A stretch of 64,000 bases of DNA from Siphonodentalium dalli (Eukaryota > Mollusca > Scaphopoda > Gadilida > Siphonodentaliidae): contig CP136064.1 in the NCBI GenBank assembly GCA_032622095.1, positions 125,909,605 to 125,973,604 on the forward strand. Reading direction: 5' to 3'. The notes under the pieces were generated by a model, which saw only the letters and a list, made by a program, of their open reading frames with translations, made no database searches and had not been told where the DNA came from. Within the stretch, counting starts at the first letter, position 1. Each line of letters begins with the position of its first letter. A program made the translations under genes and the position numbers. Below are positions 23,432 through 35,554 of this stretch, one piece after another.

Positions 23432-23800
23432 ATTCGATATTTCGCACGGAATATATACTGTAATATACATTCCCAGTAGCATATGAGGGTCCCTTTCCTA
23501 CTTAGATCTTACACCAGTGAATTGTTTCACAATCTTCATTTATTATTTCGAAAGTATCTTTATATATATCTCTTACAGATATACACATACCGCCTGAGAG
23601 GACTTTTGATATCCTTTTCCTATTTTTAAAACCTGAGATATGGAAATAGAGATATTGATTATGTCAATGTTATCTAGCTGTGTTTGTCTCTTGAAAGAGT
23701 AATATGTCAAATTGATTGATCTTCGAGCCTAGATGATAGCCCACAAACATTCAAAGAAATTAATCTAAATTGGGACAGTCCCGGGCATACCTATCCGTGC
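23432..23800 (-). mobile_element. LINE endonuclease N-terminal half
   Basis: Minus strand near 23670-23770 reads 'RLISLNVCGLSSRLEDQSI', then 'LLFQETNTA' after a frame change. These match the N-terminal 'LN.CGL' and 'QETK' motifs of LINE apurinic endonucleases. With 21490-22214 it forms one endonuclease domain interrupted by the foldback element. Confidence 0.7.
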
Positions 23801-24199
23801 TGTGGATTCATAGGCGGTTGTGAATTCACCCAGACGTGTCTTGAGTATCAGGCGAGTGGATGCCACCAGGCCACCAGGTACTGTACATTGTGTATGTGTC
23901 GGGTGTGCATGCTCCGGTGTGTGTGGGTTGGATGTAGATACGGATCATAGTGAAGGGGTGGGTGCAGACATTGGGTGGTGGCTGGGGTGGTGTGACAGTG
24001 TTAGCAGAAGCATGAGATATTTTGGCGTGGGGTTTAGTTGGAGGGAAGTTGTTGAGAAAAGTTTCCACTATGGTTACCTACACCCGGCGGTGGGTAGAAC
24101 GGGACTTGAGAGTAACTAAAGTCAGAGTATTTATTGTCTTTTGTGTGTCCTCGGCCTCTAGCTGTACGGACCTCCCCTCGTTTTCCACGTTGCATTCGG

Positions 24200-24352
24200 C
24201 GGTTTGGGCAATTTTATACTATAGTTGACAGTGGTTAACATTATTTTTGGGCAATTCGTCGATTCTGATAACTGAGGCGGTATTTCTAAAATTTGTGTTG
24301 TTGTTGGAATTTGATTATATGGGGACCATCGAATCGGATTGAGTACCTTTAA
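24200..24352. repeat. Right half of TTAA-flanked MITE family
   Basis: 'cgattctgataactgag' to 'ggattgagtacct' is followed by TTAA (24349-24352). It matches 60395-60530 and, at its end, the MITE at 59314-59712. No left end was found. Confidence 0.6.
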
Positions 24353-24359
24353 GATATTC

Positions 24360-26030
24360 ATAAAATTACTTTCGTCGATTAGAAATCACAACGGATATAT
24401 TTTCGACCGACTTTCAATAGTTATAAAGCAAAGTAATTTTATACAAATCAAGATTAATCAACAATCGCTCCCTTCGGTCATTAATTGTTATTGCTATCTT
24501 TAAAGGGACACAATGCACCCCCAGCAGGTAAATAGAAAAACACATAAAAGTATGTACAAGAAGTTCAAATGATTTAGTCTGAATATGATTTTCAGAATAT
24601 GTCCATGCTTTGACATTTTCCAATATTAACACGCATTTTTTATATTAAACTTTGCTATCTTATTGGACTAACCGTACTTTTATCGGTAATTCCACTGTAA
24701 CAGTAACGTTTACATAACAATGGTATTGATATCCGATATCCCATTATTGGAGAGTTATTAATATGAAAATAGGTTCAATGTCGATCTATTTCACATGTAC
24801 TTATGTTATTTGGAATGAACCCACTTCGAAGACATTGGGTCAATTAAAATAAATTAAAAATAAAGTCACGAGGTGTGTTGAAGACAGTCATCTTTGGGAT
24901 CAACTTAAAATTTGGTATATCAAACAGTGACCCCTTGTTCGTGCTGTCTATTTTGATTACAATTGATTTAAACAAATAAAGCGCCGATGTAAATGACATA
25001 TGTATAGGGCAAATTTAGCTTTTGTTTTATATGTTGTTTTTCTTTTCCGCTATGCTAGTATAAAAGATAATGTCGAAAATATATAACCAAACATTATATT
25101 ATATACGTGCATGTTATGGTTTCGTGTATATGGGTTACAAGCAAATAAACAACTGCTTTATCTTATGCAATACAGTATAGGACTTCAAACTAATTGATAA
25201 TTCACAAACTATTGCAGAGATCATTAGCTATTGTGTCAGCGTTGGTTTATGTTCTTGAACACTAGCATATCTCAGTATGGTATTGAGAGGAAATAAAAAC
25301 ACGCGCGGTATTTCCAACAATTAAATTGACAACTCATGGCGTAGGGTTCGGCGGCTGAATCTAGGATAACACTGACGAAAATTTTCCACAGCGGTGCAAA
25401 CCAGTATGCAGTGGGTGTACTTATATGCAAAGTAGAAGTTAGTCCCGCGGTGCATGTGCTGTTAATTCTTTAAGACCATGTGCTTAATTTATGCGACATC
25501 ATATAATTATCAATTTATCCTCAAGTGCATGCAACCGTTAACTTGCATCTCTTATATATACTTCTTCCAATAATATATAACAAAAGAAAACTCAACACGT
25601 AGAACTATTGTTGGGGACCATTCAAATGTTGATGGGGAAACAGTTACTTTGAACAAGTGGTCCATTATAGCATTAGAGTGGATACGTACCTGTAAGTAAT
25701 TTCTGTATTTATCGTGAATAATATGCAATGAAGGCCATTGTGCTATTCATATTCGAACACATTATTAAAGCTTTAAATGTGATACAGTCAGGTAATGCAG
25801 AAGGGGTTGTTGCTATAATATGCTATAATAATATTACTATAATATGTTCATTCGGAAAATGGTGTGTCCATAGCTTCGAGATCCCATCACCTTTAATACC
25901 TTGTGCTATAGGGGCATATTTCCAAGTCTGGAATATTTCAGTTCCGCTGTATAAGTATAGCTGGTATCCCATATAAATGGTCATTCACGTTCCCCGAGAA
26001 TGGAAGACAATGAGTTAGTGTAGATGGGCC
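24360..26030. other. Unassigned AT-rich sequence
   Basis: No gene, RNA or repeat family could be supported here. Confidence 0.4.
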
Positions 26031-27660
26031 TTTCTATATATGTTCGTATCAAATTTAGTGCCCCCGTCTATCTTTAACAAAGGGCGCCAATATGGCGTTT
26101 TTAAATCACAAGATTAGATTCCTCGTATCATGGATAAGAATGTGTATAAATTTGGTGGATATCGGTTCTAAAAAACGTTTTTTTATCAATTCCCTCCGTG
26201 CACCCCTGACACGAACGGTGCCATATCATTGAGATGATTATGTGTAAGTTTTGTGGAACTCGGCCACAAAAATATGTTCAAAATTTTTGCTGCCCTCCAC
26301 AGTTCTGCACAACACCAACATCGTCATACTATAAAATGTTTACCCACACCATTATATTCCACGTAAAACAGTTATCCCTGTTAGACACCTTGGTTCCATC
26401 TAGATAGTCCCGCGTGCAGTTGTTAAACACGCACATACGCACATAATCGACCTATATGTTCATCTTGGATTATTTGATTCTGAAATAAGTAGATCATGAA
26501 CTTATATCCGTTATTCCGTTTTATGGCGCAGGCCACAGTGAAAACAGATTTTACAGAGGCTACAAGTGAGGCTACACCCGATAAGTCTTGATTTGGTTTA
26601 TTTGTGTCATTGTTCGCACATAATGAACATAATGAAGTAATTATGAGTCGATAATGTGACTAAAACGCTCTAATTTTCAGTTTATTATCGACTCAAAATG
26701 AGGCGATCCTAAGCAGATTATCGACCTGAAACAAATTATATTATAAGCAGATCATGTGCGGGCTTTCGGAGAAAAGGCTGTGAAGTTATATAGAACACAG
26801 ACAGATATTCCAAAATATAGGCACCAAATGTTTCGTCTTTAGCTCACACCATTTGATTCCTCGAATCATTGGGGAAGAACGTGTATGAATGTGGTGGATA
26901 ATTTGGCACTAAACAGACCCACTTTTGATATATTTAAATCACACAATATTAGACTCCTGATATAATGGAGATGAAATATTATGTATAATCCAATTTCTCA
27001 CCACAAGGGCACCAATTCGCGTCTTTAAATCACACGATTAGCTTTCTCATATCATGGAGAAGTATGTGTCAATCTGGTGGCGATCGGCGCTAATATATTT
27101 GTTTCAATGTTGGTGCCCCTCTCCCTTTCACTTATGACCGCTTCAAGCCACACCATTAGACTTCTGATATCATGGAAATGGTTTTGTATAAGTTTGGTAG
27201 TAATCGGCGACGGAACAATTTTTAGCAAATTTAATGCCCTCGCCCCATCTCTCATCTAAATGGCATCAATTTGGCGTCTTTAAATCACACGATTAGATTC
27301 CTTGTATCACAGAGAAGAATGTTTATCAATTTAGTGGAAATCGGCGCGAAAATTATTTTGTATCAATGTTGGTGCCCCTCTCGCCTTCCGCGAATCCCTG
27401 ACTCGAACGACGGCATTTTTGACATCTTTAAACCACACAATTAGATTCCTCATATCATGGAGATGATTATGTATCAGCTATTGTGGAAATCGCGACTTTC
27501 TGTCCCTGACAACAACAGCGTCACTTTAGTAAATTCTAATCCGCACCATTATCTTCCTCGTAAAAAGTTACTCCCCTTTGGTGCCATCTAAATGGTCCCC
27601 CGTGAATTTCTATATAGAACACAGACAGACCGACCGACACACATTCGCAAATATAGATAT
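26030..27660. mobile_element. Long tandem-repeat element ending in GACAGACC microsatellite
   Basis: Diverged units with 'aatcaca.gattagattcct', 'atatcatgga', 'atgtgtat' and 'tttggtgg..atcggcgc' recur near 26108, 26225, 26840, 26940, 27030, 27150, 27285 and 27425. The array ends in 'cacagacagaccgaccgaca' (about 27612) and an AT-rich boundary. An interruption lies near 26440-26770. An internal 'gaacacagacagat' near 26790 suggests two elements joined. Confidence 0.6.
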
Positions 27661-28356
27661 AAATAGCATGTGACGATAATTATGGATTTCTAGATGAATA
27701 ATCGCGTCTACTCTAAACAATTGAAATGAGCATTCACGATGTGAATCGACGGTGCTGTGACAAACTGCAATAGCATCGTCCTCTTAACTTGCGAGTCTGG
27801 ATTCAGAACGGCGGAAGCCCACCGCGGTACTTTACGCCCAAGGGATTACTTGTGTGAACACTTATCTGTGAGCTGCAAACAATTTTTATGTGCGAGTTTA
27901 ATTGTCCACTGCCGTAGTAATGGGGAGCATGCGAAATCTAGTGGGGTGCGAGCTATTAAAAAAGTCAATAAATCAATTGATATTGGGATCTTTGTTGAAA
28001 TGTGGTGTCAATCTATGGTATCAGGCACCATGTTATTGTCAGTTTGGGCCTCGTGGTGTTGATCATAAGCATCTGAGTCAAAATGAAATGGTGTTACCAA
28101 ATACAGTGCACCCCACATGTCGACGTTCAATGAATGGTCCTAACAGAGTCACATTGTATAGATGGGTAGAACATACACATGTGGGATGCAGACAATGCAG
28201 CGATTTGATTTGATGGACGATAACGTCCGTTTGAAATGGACAAAATATGAAGTCAATGTGGTGTGGAGTGACTGACAGAAATCATATATAAGGCAAGAAA
28301 CGTGCCAGCAAACACCGCCTCAGTTACATGTTGTACGCCCGTTCCAATAATTTTAG
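27660..28356. other. Unassigned sequence
   Basis: Two overlapping plus frames (27757-28062 and 27902-28213) have no recognised domain and no supporting signals, so they are not called as genes. Confidence 0.4.
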
Positions 28357-28364
28357 TATGGCTG

Positions 28365-29605
28365 TATGGGGCGCCGTTCTTCTATTTATTACCTACCTAT
28401 TTAGTGATATCACTAATTCATTTTATGATATCACGAATTCGATTATGTGATATCACCAATTCATTTTGTGATATCACAAATTGTTTTGTGATATCACTAA
28501 ATATTTTAAGATATCACAAATTCGAATTCTTGATATCACAAATTGATTTTATGATATCATAAAATCGAATATGTAATATCACAAAATAGTAGCATTTAGT
28601 GATATCACTAATTCTATTTTGTGATATCACATATTCATTTTGTGATATCATAAAATTGAATATGTGATATCACTAATTCATTTTGTGATATCAATAAATA
28701 GGAAATGGCATAGCTTGCCGCGCCATTCTACTATTTATGTAACATTTTGTGATATCATAAAATCGAATTATTGATATCACTAAATGCTTACTATTTTGTG
28801 ATATCACATATTCGAATTTGTGATATCACAAAATGAGTTAATTTTAGAACTTAATAATTTCTCCTATTCCACTCAAATATGGCGAATGATACCAGAAAGC
28901 AAGATATTTTAGCACGCGTGAGGCAGACAATTTTAAATGGACAGAGGCTTACATGTATAACAAAGATGACTTATAAAACATAATCACAGGCTCAGCGTGT
29001 AGTTAAGTTTAGTTTCAAAGAAAAACTTAGCAGGTCATGTGAAATAACAACAAAATCAGTGCGCATGTGCACGGGGATCGTTCATTAGGGTCGTATTTTT
29101 AGAAAGCCGTGGAATTTGTGGTATCATAAAATCGAATATGTGATATCATAAAATAGTTACTATTTTGTGATATCATAAAATCATTTTGTGATATCACTAA
29201 TTCGAATTTGTGATATCACTAAATGATTTTATGATATCACAAAATCGAATAGGTGATATCACAAAATAGTAGCATTTAGTGATATCACAAAATCAAATTT
29301 GTGATATCATAAATTCATTTACACGATTTAGTGATATCACAAAATATTTCAATATATCACAAAATAATATTAGTGATGTAACTAAATAGTCATGTTGTCA
29401 GAATTAGTGATATCACAAAATGAATATGTGATATCACAAAATCGAATTTGTGATATCACTAATTCATTTTATGATATCACAAAATCGATTTTGTGATATC
29501 ACAAAATAATAAGCATTTAGTGATATCACAAAATCGATTTTGTGATATCATAAAATGAATTAGTGATATCACTAAATGGGTAATAAATAGAAGAACGGCG
29601 GCTCA
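28365..29605. mobile_element. Inverted array of GATATC palindromes, hAT-like ends
   Basis: Left terminus 'gcgccgttcttctatttatt' and right terminus (read inversely) 'gccgccgttcttctattta' form an inverted repeat that continues through 'agtgatatcactaattc'. An 8-bp direct repeat TATGGCTG flanks it (28357-28364 and 29606-29613). Each arm holds about 17 copies of GATATC, mostly within (A/G)TGATATCA(C/T), separated by about 12 bp of variants of 'aattcattt' or 'aaatcgaat'. The loop is about 28860-29120. Internal end-like sequences near 28700-28745 suggest a second element end within the left arm. No coding sequence. Confidence 0.75.
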
Positions 29606-29613
29606 TATGGCTG

Positions 29614-32080
29614 AAGGGATCACTCTCACCAAAAAGTGCTGAAGGGTACACATGTTTTTAAAATGTGCTGCAGGATACCAGGTTTTGAAATCTCGTTCCA
29701 AATGACGAGTAATTTTCGCGTCTGCCATGATTTCTGTAGATAATAATTGTTTACGTTCCAATAAAAATTTAAATAATTTGAAAACAAATTGCTGATGGGC
29801 GCCATACAATCAGGAACAGAGTTGACGCAATTGCGTTAGTACCGATATAAAACCCTGTGTACCATTCAGCACATTTCAAAACATGTGCCCAGCAGAACTT
29901 GTTAGGTGAGAGTGACCCCTTCAGTCGTATACGACGTGGTGGACAAGACAGTACTTGTTTCTTGTTTAACTTGCGATGATTGCCGGTTTTGTTATACGAT
30001 CACACAATCACATGCATTGTTGCCAACCACAAGTTCAGAGCTGCATGTATAGGCCAACCCAATAGTAGGTGTCAATGACTGTTCAGCAAAGTGGCACATT
30101 GGCCGAAACCCATATGCCACTCATAGATGACGTATGCATTTATGTGGGTTTTAAGTAAGATAATCACTCCATAATTTCACAAACGTGTACCCATAGCTGT
30201 CAACCCGGCCTTCGTCTGTTGATACACGCTTGCCCATTAAGACATCGCGTCGTCATCATTATTTAAAAAAAACTAAATAAATTTAATATATTTTCATTAC
30301 TGCTCCATTTGAAAATAAAATCTATTTCATCGGCTATGGAGCGATCTATTTAATCAACATTTCCTGTTAATATGCGTTAAAATATCCTCACATCACGCAT
30401 TACTAATGATGAGCGATGATATTTTGTAGTACCATCTTGGATGGTACACACATTGTGTATAATTCGGATGTAAAAGATCAAGGTACATTAACTGATTGGA
30501 GAAGACCAGTATAATAGAAGATATTAATAGGCCAGATGCATCTCCGTCTGTAGTCAACGTTGCTAAATACATTTGCGGTTACAGAGCTATAATTATTAGG
30601 GGCGAAGAAATCCGCCCAACTGGGGACCCACCAAACACCCCCCCCCCCTCTGTACAAAAAAGGGTAACAACTGTCATATTTGTATGGGGTCGGGAATCAG
30701 TACACTCATATAGTGAGCTAGCAAAACAGATACACAGCAGAAAGTATGATGACCATTCTATTTAAGTTATACGTATATTCTTGCAAAATGAGGGCCCTTG
30801 AGCCACAAGAGGATGGCATGTTAGAATGGCCCATTTATATTATAACATATAACACAATTGAGTCTGTCCCATTCAAGATATTTCCGACAAAATGATAGAT
30901 TTTGTCAAGGGAGATGGAAATTTATAAACGGCCTGTTAAAAGAGTGGTCACAGTGTGCAGTCAAATAAACTTTTTTCTGAGATAAAAGAAAATAGTCAGT
31001 AGCACGTGACTTTTCAGGACCCTCAAATACTGGGATCTGACAAGGACATATCTGCCCGATACAACGAATTTCTTTCATTTTAAAACAGATTCATAGCCTA
31101 ACATAAACAACTTAAAATATCGCTCTGTGTCGGGCACACGTAACATATATTTTAAGCTGAAAATAATTAGCCACTTTCAAACCATGGACCGAGGAGCAAC
31201 AGGACATTTCTTTAAAACAGCTGTATCTTCATGGAGTTATGATAAGTAAATCTCAAAATCTTATTTCATTATACATCTCACAACAAAACCCAGTCGTCGT
31301 CTTTATTTTTGCGAACTAATGTGTTTGTTATGTTCATATTTTTATTCCAATAAAAACTATTAAAACAAAAAACAAAAAACATCAATTCCAACCACGTCGA
31401 CTCTATGTACAGTTTAAAATAAATGATAACGTCTGAAGTACGCGCATTTGTAAATAAATAAACAAAATGACAATCACTCCCACAAGGTGAGCCACTGATA
31501 ATAATCCGTGTATAAGAATGACGTTTTGTGATGCCATTTGGATATACAATTTAAGAGAAATTTGAGCAAGGGTATTCTCTATCTCTTCCACTACACGCAT
31601 GTCCACAATATAGAACAGGGTTTCAACATTTTAACCTGAGTAACGCCGGGTAACCCTGCTGGTCATATAATTTGTCCATAACAAATTCACCATAATATAA
31701 ATAGACACAACACGTACTATCCATTAACAAGTGCATTTCATAATTATACAATTTCCAATTTAAGGATGTGTCGCATTAGATAGATCTAAATATGCGTTTT
31801 CATCTATATCTAATAGTATCTTAAGTAATCTTTTTCAAGTGCTAGTTTAATAAATATGCTCAGTCGTTTCAGAACGCACATGTTTTCAAGAGAAAGTAGT
31901 CCATCGAATTTATGGCGGTTCAGATTATCCCAGTAATATTTTGGAATATATTATTCGCGTAAATCTTTCAGCTCTTGTCATATGATAAAAAAAATGGTAC
32001 TCACTACATGAGCAGTTTAAGCACAGTTTTATTATTATTATCTTTTCCTTGTGTCTTTTCAACTGGCAGTATATGGTTGG
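29614..32080. other. Unassigned sequence
   Basis: No family recognised. A C tract lies at about 30639-30651. Minor open frames (for example 30496-30765) lack domains. Confidence 0.4.
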
Positions 32081-32082
32081 AT

Positions 32083-32172
32083 GTTCATATTTTCAGTAAG
32101 AAGTTAGACAAATGTGCTGGCAATTGTATAATTGCCAGCACATATGTCTAACTTTTTACTGAAAATATGAAC
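32083..32172. repeat. 90-bp near-perfect hairpin
   Basis: Arms of 43 bases starting 'gttcatattttcagtaag' and ending in the inverse around a 4-base loop 'gtat', with two mismatches. It lies immediately downstream of the 3' end of the minus-strand LINE. It could be a tiny snap-back MITE or part of the LINE 3' end. Confidence 0.85.
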
Positions 32173-32178
32173 TAGATA

Positions 32179-34640
32179 TCAATTCATTTTAATGGAGTTC
32201 TTTGTGTTGCTGTAGAATATAGCTCTGGTAGATGAGGACGACTTCAGACTGTCTAAAAGATTACGTTCGTGATTTACAATCAGCTGATTTTTTATGTATC
32301 TTAGCGCTGTTTTGCTTATCGATGACGGGCTTGACCAAATGTGTTCCATGTTTACTTCGTGAAAAATCCGTTCCATAAAGCTAATCCATCTGGTCTTGTC
32401 TTGCAATAAAATATCGCCTTCATGTACATATCTCAATAAAAGAAATATGTTCGTTCCTAGTTCTGACCCATCATGGCTCACTAGCTTTGACCAAAACGAT
32501 AGTGATCTATATTTTATTTCTATTGATATCGGATGTCTTCCAAGTTCTGCATATACCATGTAGTTAGGTGCACTCGATTTCATTGAAGTTATTGTTTTAC
32601 AAAATTATTTCGAAACAGTAGACCTCAATTTCGTATAGCATAATTGGCATGATCATACAATCAAATCGTTTCATTGAAATATCGATAGGTAACTTGAGTT
32701 TGTTAATTTTGTTCAGTAAGCCATACACGGCCTCCGTGGCAGTATTTGTGGTACTCATTATAGACTGACAAAATCTCCTATTGTAGAAAACAATTAATCC
32801 CAAGGTATCTGAAGTGTTTTACAATTTGTATTTCCTGCCCTCTGTTCGTGAAAATATGAAACTTTCTTATAACTTTTTCGCGAAGATGATTACTTTGTTC
32901 TTATTAATGTTTCAAGTTTCCAATTTTCAGCATAATCAGTGAGCGATTCATATTTTCCTCTGAATATGATAGAATGACAGTGCCATCGGCATATAATAGG
33001 CACAATATATCGATGTAACATCCTAAATTATCAAAATATTTTTTGTCTATGAAATTCAGATTTTCTATTTCACAATCATTCAGAAAACACTTGATTCCCT
33101 TGATCACGAAAATGTCTGCCTGTGACTTACAATTTTTCACACATAATTTAATATTCGTATACATGCTTTGTATTACCCGCAAAATCTTACCATTCATATC
33201 TGATTTCAGTTTGAGGCATAGTGCATCTCTCCACGCAGAATCCAAAGCTTTGCGGAATTAAATACACGTACAGTACGTCTATAAATAATTTATATTATCA
33301 ACAATGACGTGGCTTTTGCGAAATCCGGGTTGTGACTTACTTATTAAATCAATATCCTCTGCAAATGAGGTCAATCGGTTATGTAGAACGGAGGTAAAAC
33401 AGTGTGATACCCCGGTAAGAGTTTGGCATATTTGGATTACCCGACCTCTTATAATTGGGCTGTATTAGACCAACAGCCCAATCGTTGGGAAATAATCCAC
33501 TATTTAGGATCAGGTTGAAAAGGCCGACGTATATGGCCATCATCTCATTTACTGAAGCCTTAATACATTCGTTAATTATTTGATCAGTACCTCCGGCCTT
33601 GCAATTTTTCAGCTTCCATATGGCACTATAAATTTCTTCCTCGGATATGGGGTTATTTAAATATAACTCGTCTTTCTCGATATATACAATGTCGGAAATA
33701 TCAAATGTAGTCTATTTTCTCATTTAACGTCTTAAAATATTCTCCAAAGGTTTCAATATTAATTTCCGTAGTCTATTTTTGTGCTGGTTATCAGTGCAAA
33801 TTTAGTCGAGTTTGTCCCGAAACACTTCCCCGAATACTTACATAGTTCCCTGATCTCGGCTATTTCAGGTTCGCGTGATTGTCTAATTTTTCTAGCCATG
33901 ACTTTGTTATAATCAGACTTGTTCAAGTCGTATTCATGCTTGATACGATTAAAATAATGTCTTGTATCTCGACATTCATCATCGAACCAAGATTTGTTCT
34001 GGTGCACCTTTTCCCGATTATTTGATTTGGGCCGTAGGTTCCCAGTGTATGATTGGCCTTCAATGAACATACTATCTGTTCACAAAGTTCATCTGACTTA
34101 GTGACATTGGCGTTCCGCTCTAAAATGTCAAACACAAAGAATATCTTTAATCATATTGCGGCCAATCTTGCCAGAGAAATGTGTTCCCTTCTGTGAGTCC
34201 CATCGTTTTATTCTGGCATCATGGTATACCGACAATTATTGAGTATATCATCAGCATTGCTCTCTCTCTCTCGACATTATTGGTGTTTTCAGATTCAAAA
34301 CCAGGTGAAACGCACCGTGTATATTGGATGATATGGGTCATCGACTAGAACGTTTTCTACCATACTGAAGATACGCTTAGTTCGCAATGCGTAGTCTAGC
34401 CATGTGCGGTTAAAAGAACTAAACTGCCCCACATTTCTGTCTTCACCACATCTTCCGTTCAAAGTAATTAATTTCATGAATTTACACATTGCTATTAGTT
34501 TGTATCCATAGGCACCTACCTTACCTTTGCCCTGTGATACTCTATATATTGGGAACCGTCTTACTATAATATCACAATTATCACCCATAACATAATTGCC
34601 CTGCTTACATTTTATAACAGAATTCCTATTATCGCATATA
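32179..34640 (-). mobile_element. Degraded LINE with endonuclease and reverse transcriptase
   Basis: Order on the minus strand: endonuclease C-terminal part (34588-34295; 'RVSQGKGKVGAYGYKL', 'LNGRCGEDRNVGQFSS', 'WLDYALRT'); linker with 'NKSWFDDECRDTRHYF' (34135-33759, with a frameshift near 34030); fingers region with 'ISEEEIYSAIWKLKN' and 'AGGTDQIINE' near 33600-33650; 'DSAWRDALCLKL' (33245); palm 'LCLLYADGTVIL', where the usual YADD is YADG; thumb; and C-terminal segment 'YMVYAELGRHPISIEIKYR' ending at 32179. The altered palm, stops and frame changes show that it is inactive. It belongs to the same broad group as the LINE at 3134-4222. Confidence 0.8.
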
Positions 34641-34649
34641 TTACTATTT

Positions 34650-35534
34650 TCAAATATATGACGTAAATCACCGGGTCGTGGTCGGTGTTGAGATTATTCA
34701 CTGCGCAAGTGTGGATTGAGGGGTTTCTAATTCGATCACCAACTATTAAGAGTAACTTTATAAGTTATATAGATGTGAGTCGTTATCACGAGGAAGGTGG
34801 CAGATGTGAACACTATTCATTGTTTATACCAAGAGCCAGCTGTCCACAACGAAATGAAAAGATATACGAACAATATGGCCAAATGAGAAGACCTATAGCA
34901 TACTAAAATATTGAAATTTAGTTGTATGTAAAATACGAAATTGACGATTGCCTGGTTCTGGTAACCGTGGTTTCAAATTTCAATTTAACGACTTAAACCT
35001 ATGTCTGGTTTCAATAAAATTATGGCAGCATATTAAAAACGTATATAATAATGGTAATGATGATCCTTTTATAGCCCTTAACCAATTACTTGCTCTAAGA
35101 CGATTTTAAGCACCCAGACTACTATTTCCATGCACTCCTCGTGTTACATACACTCGAACGTAAATGCGTCATTTCCAGAAAGAGATGTCCATGTTATGCT
35201 CGCATTTAAGACAACATGAGGCGTTAGCCTCATTGGAATATTCCCAGTGATATGGAAAGCTCGAGTGACCTGTAATGCAATTTTAAATTCTCCACATGTT
35301 TTATTGATGTATTGTTGTCCTCTGAACAATGTCAGTCTGTAATAATTCATTTCTTTTAATTATTATATTCTTCTCTTTGTAGACTGACTTTTGGAGATGC
35401 TCTAACTTAGACAATTTGGCGAATTGATCAACGAGGGAGCGGCGAAATTACTTACCTGCCCATAACGAAAACAATAGGTTTACCAATTAACAAATAAAAT
35501 TGGGGCTGGGGCTGTGATTTTCTGCTCAAAAACG
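34650..35534. other. Intergenic region upstream of the Toll-like receptor
   Basis: No other gene seen. A candidate 3' splice site ('aaaaacgttcag', AG at 35538-35539) lies 15 bases before the receptor ATG, so a 5' untranslated exon farther upstream is possible. No TATA element could be assigned with confidence. Confidence 0.35.
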
Positions 35535-35554
35535 TTCAGGTATTCTCTATTGAC

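Noticed and set aside
22178..23482. Open frames reading RRPITPKT or GFRRIGSSELWAVGES repeats (also near 49.3-50.9 kb)
   Set aside because: They are translations of the foldback arm modules, not proteins.
27757..28213. Two overlapping plus frames of about 100 codons
   Set aside because: No family resemblance, no splice or polyadenylation signals, and overlap in two frames argues for chance.
28365..29605. CRISPR-like array of regular repeats
   Set aside because: The repeats are 10-bp palindromes with spacers of about 12 bp that themselves repeat, the array is an overall inverted repeat, and the window is animal DNA.
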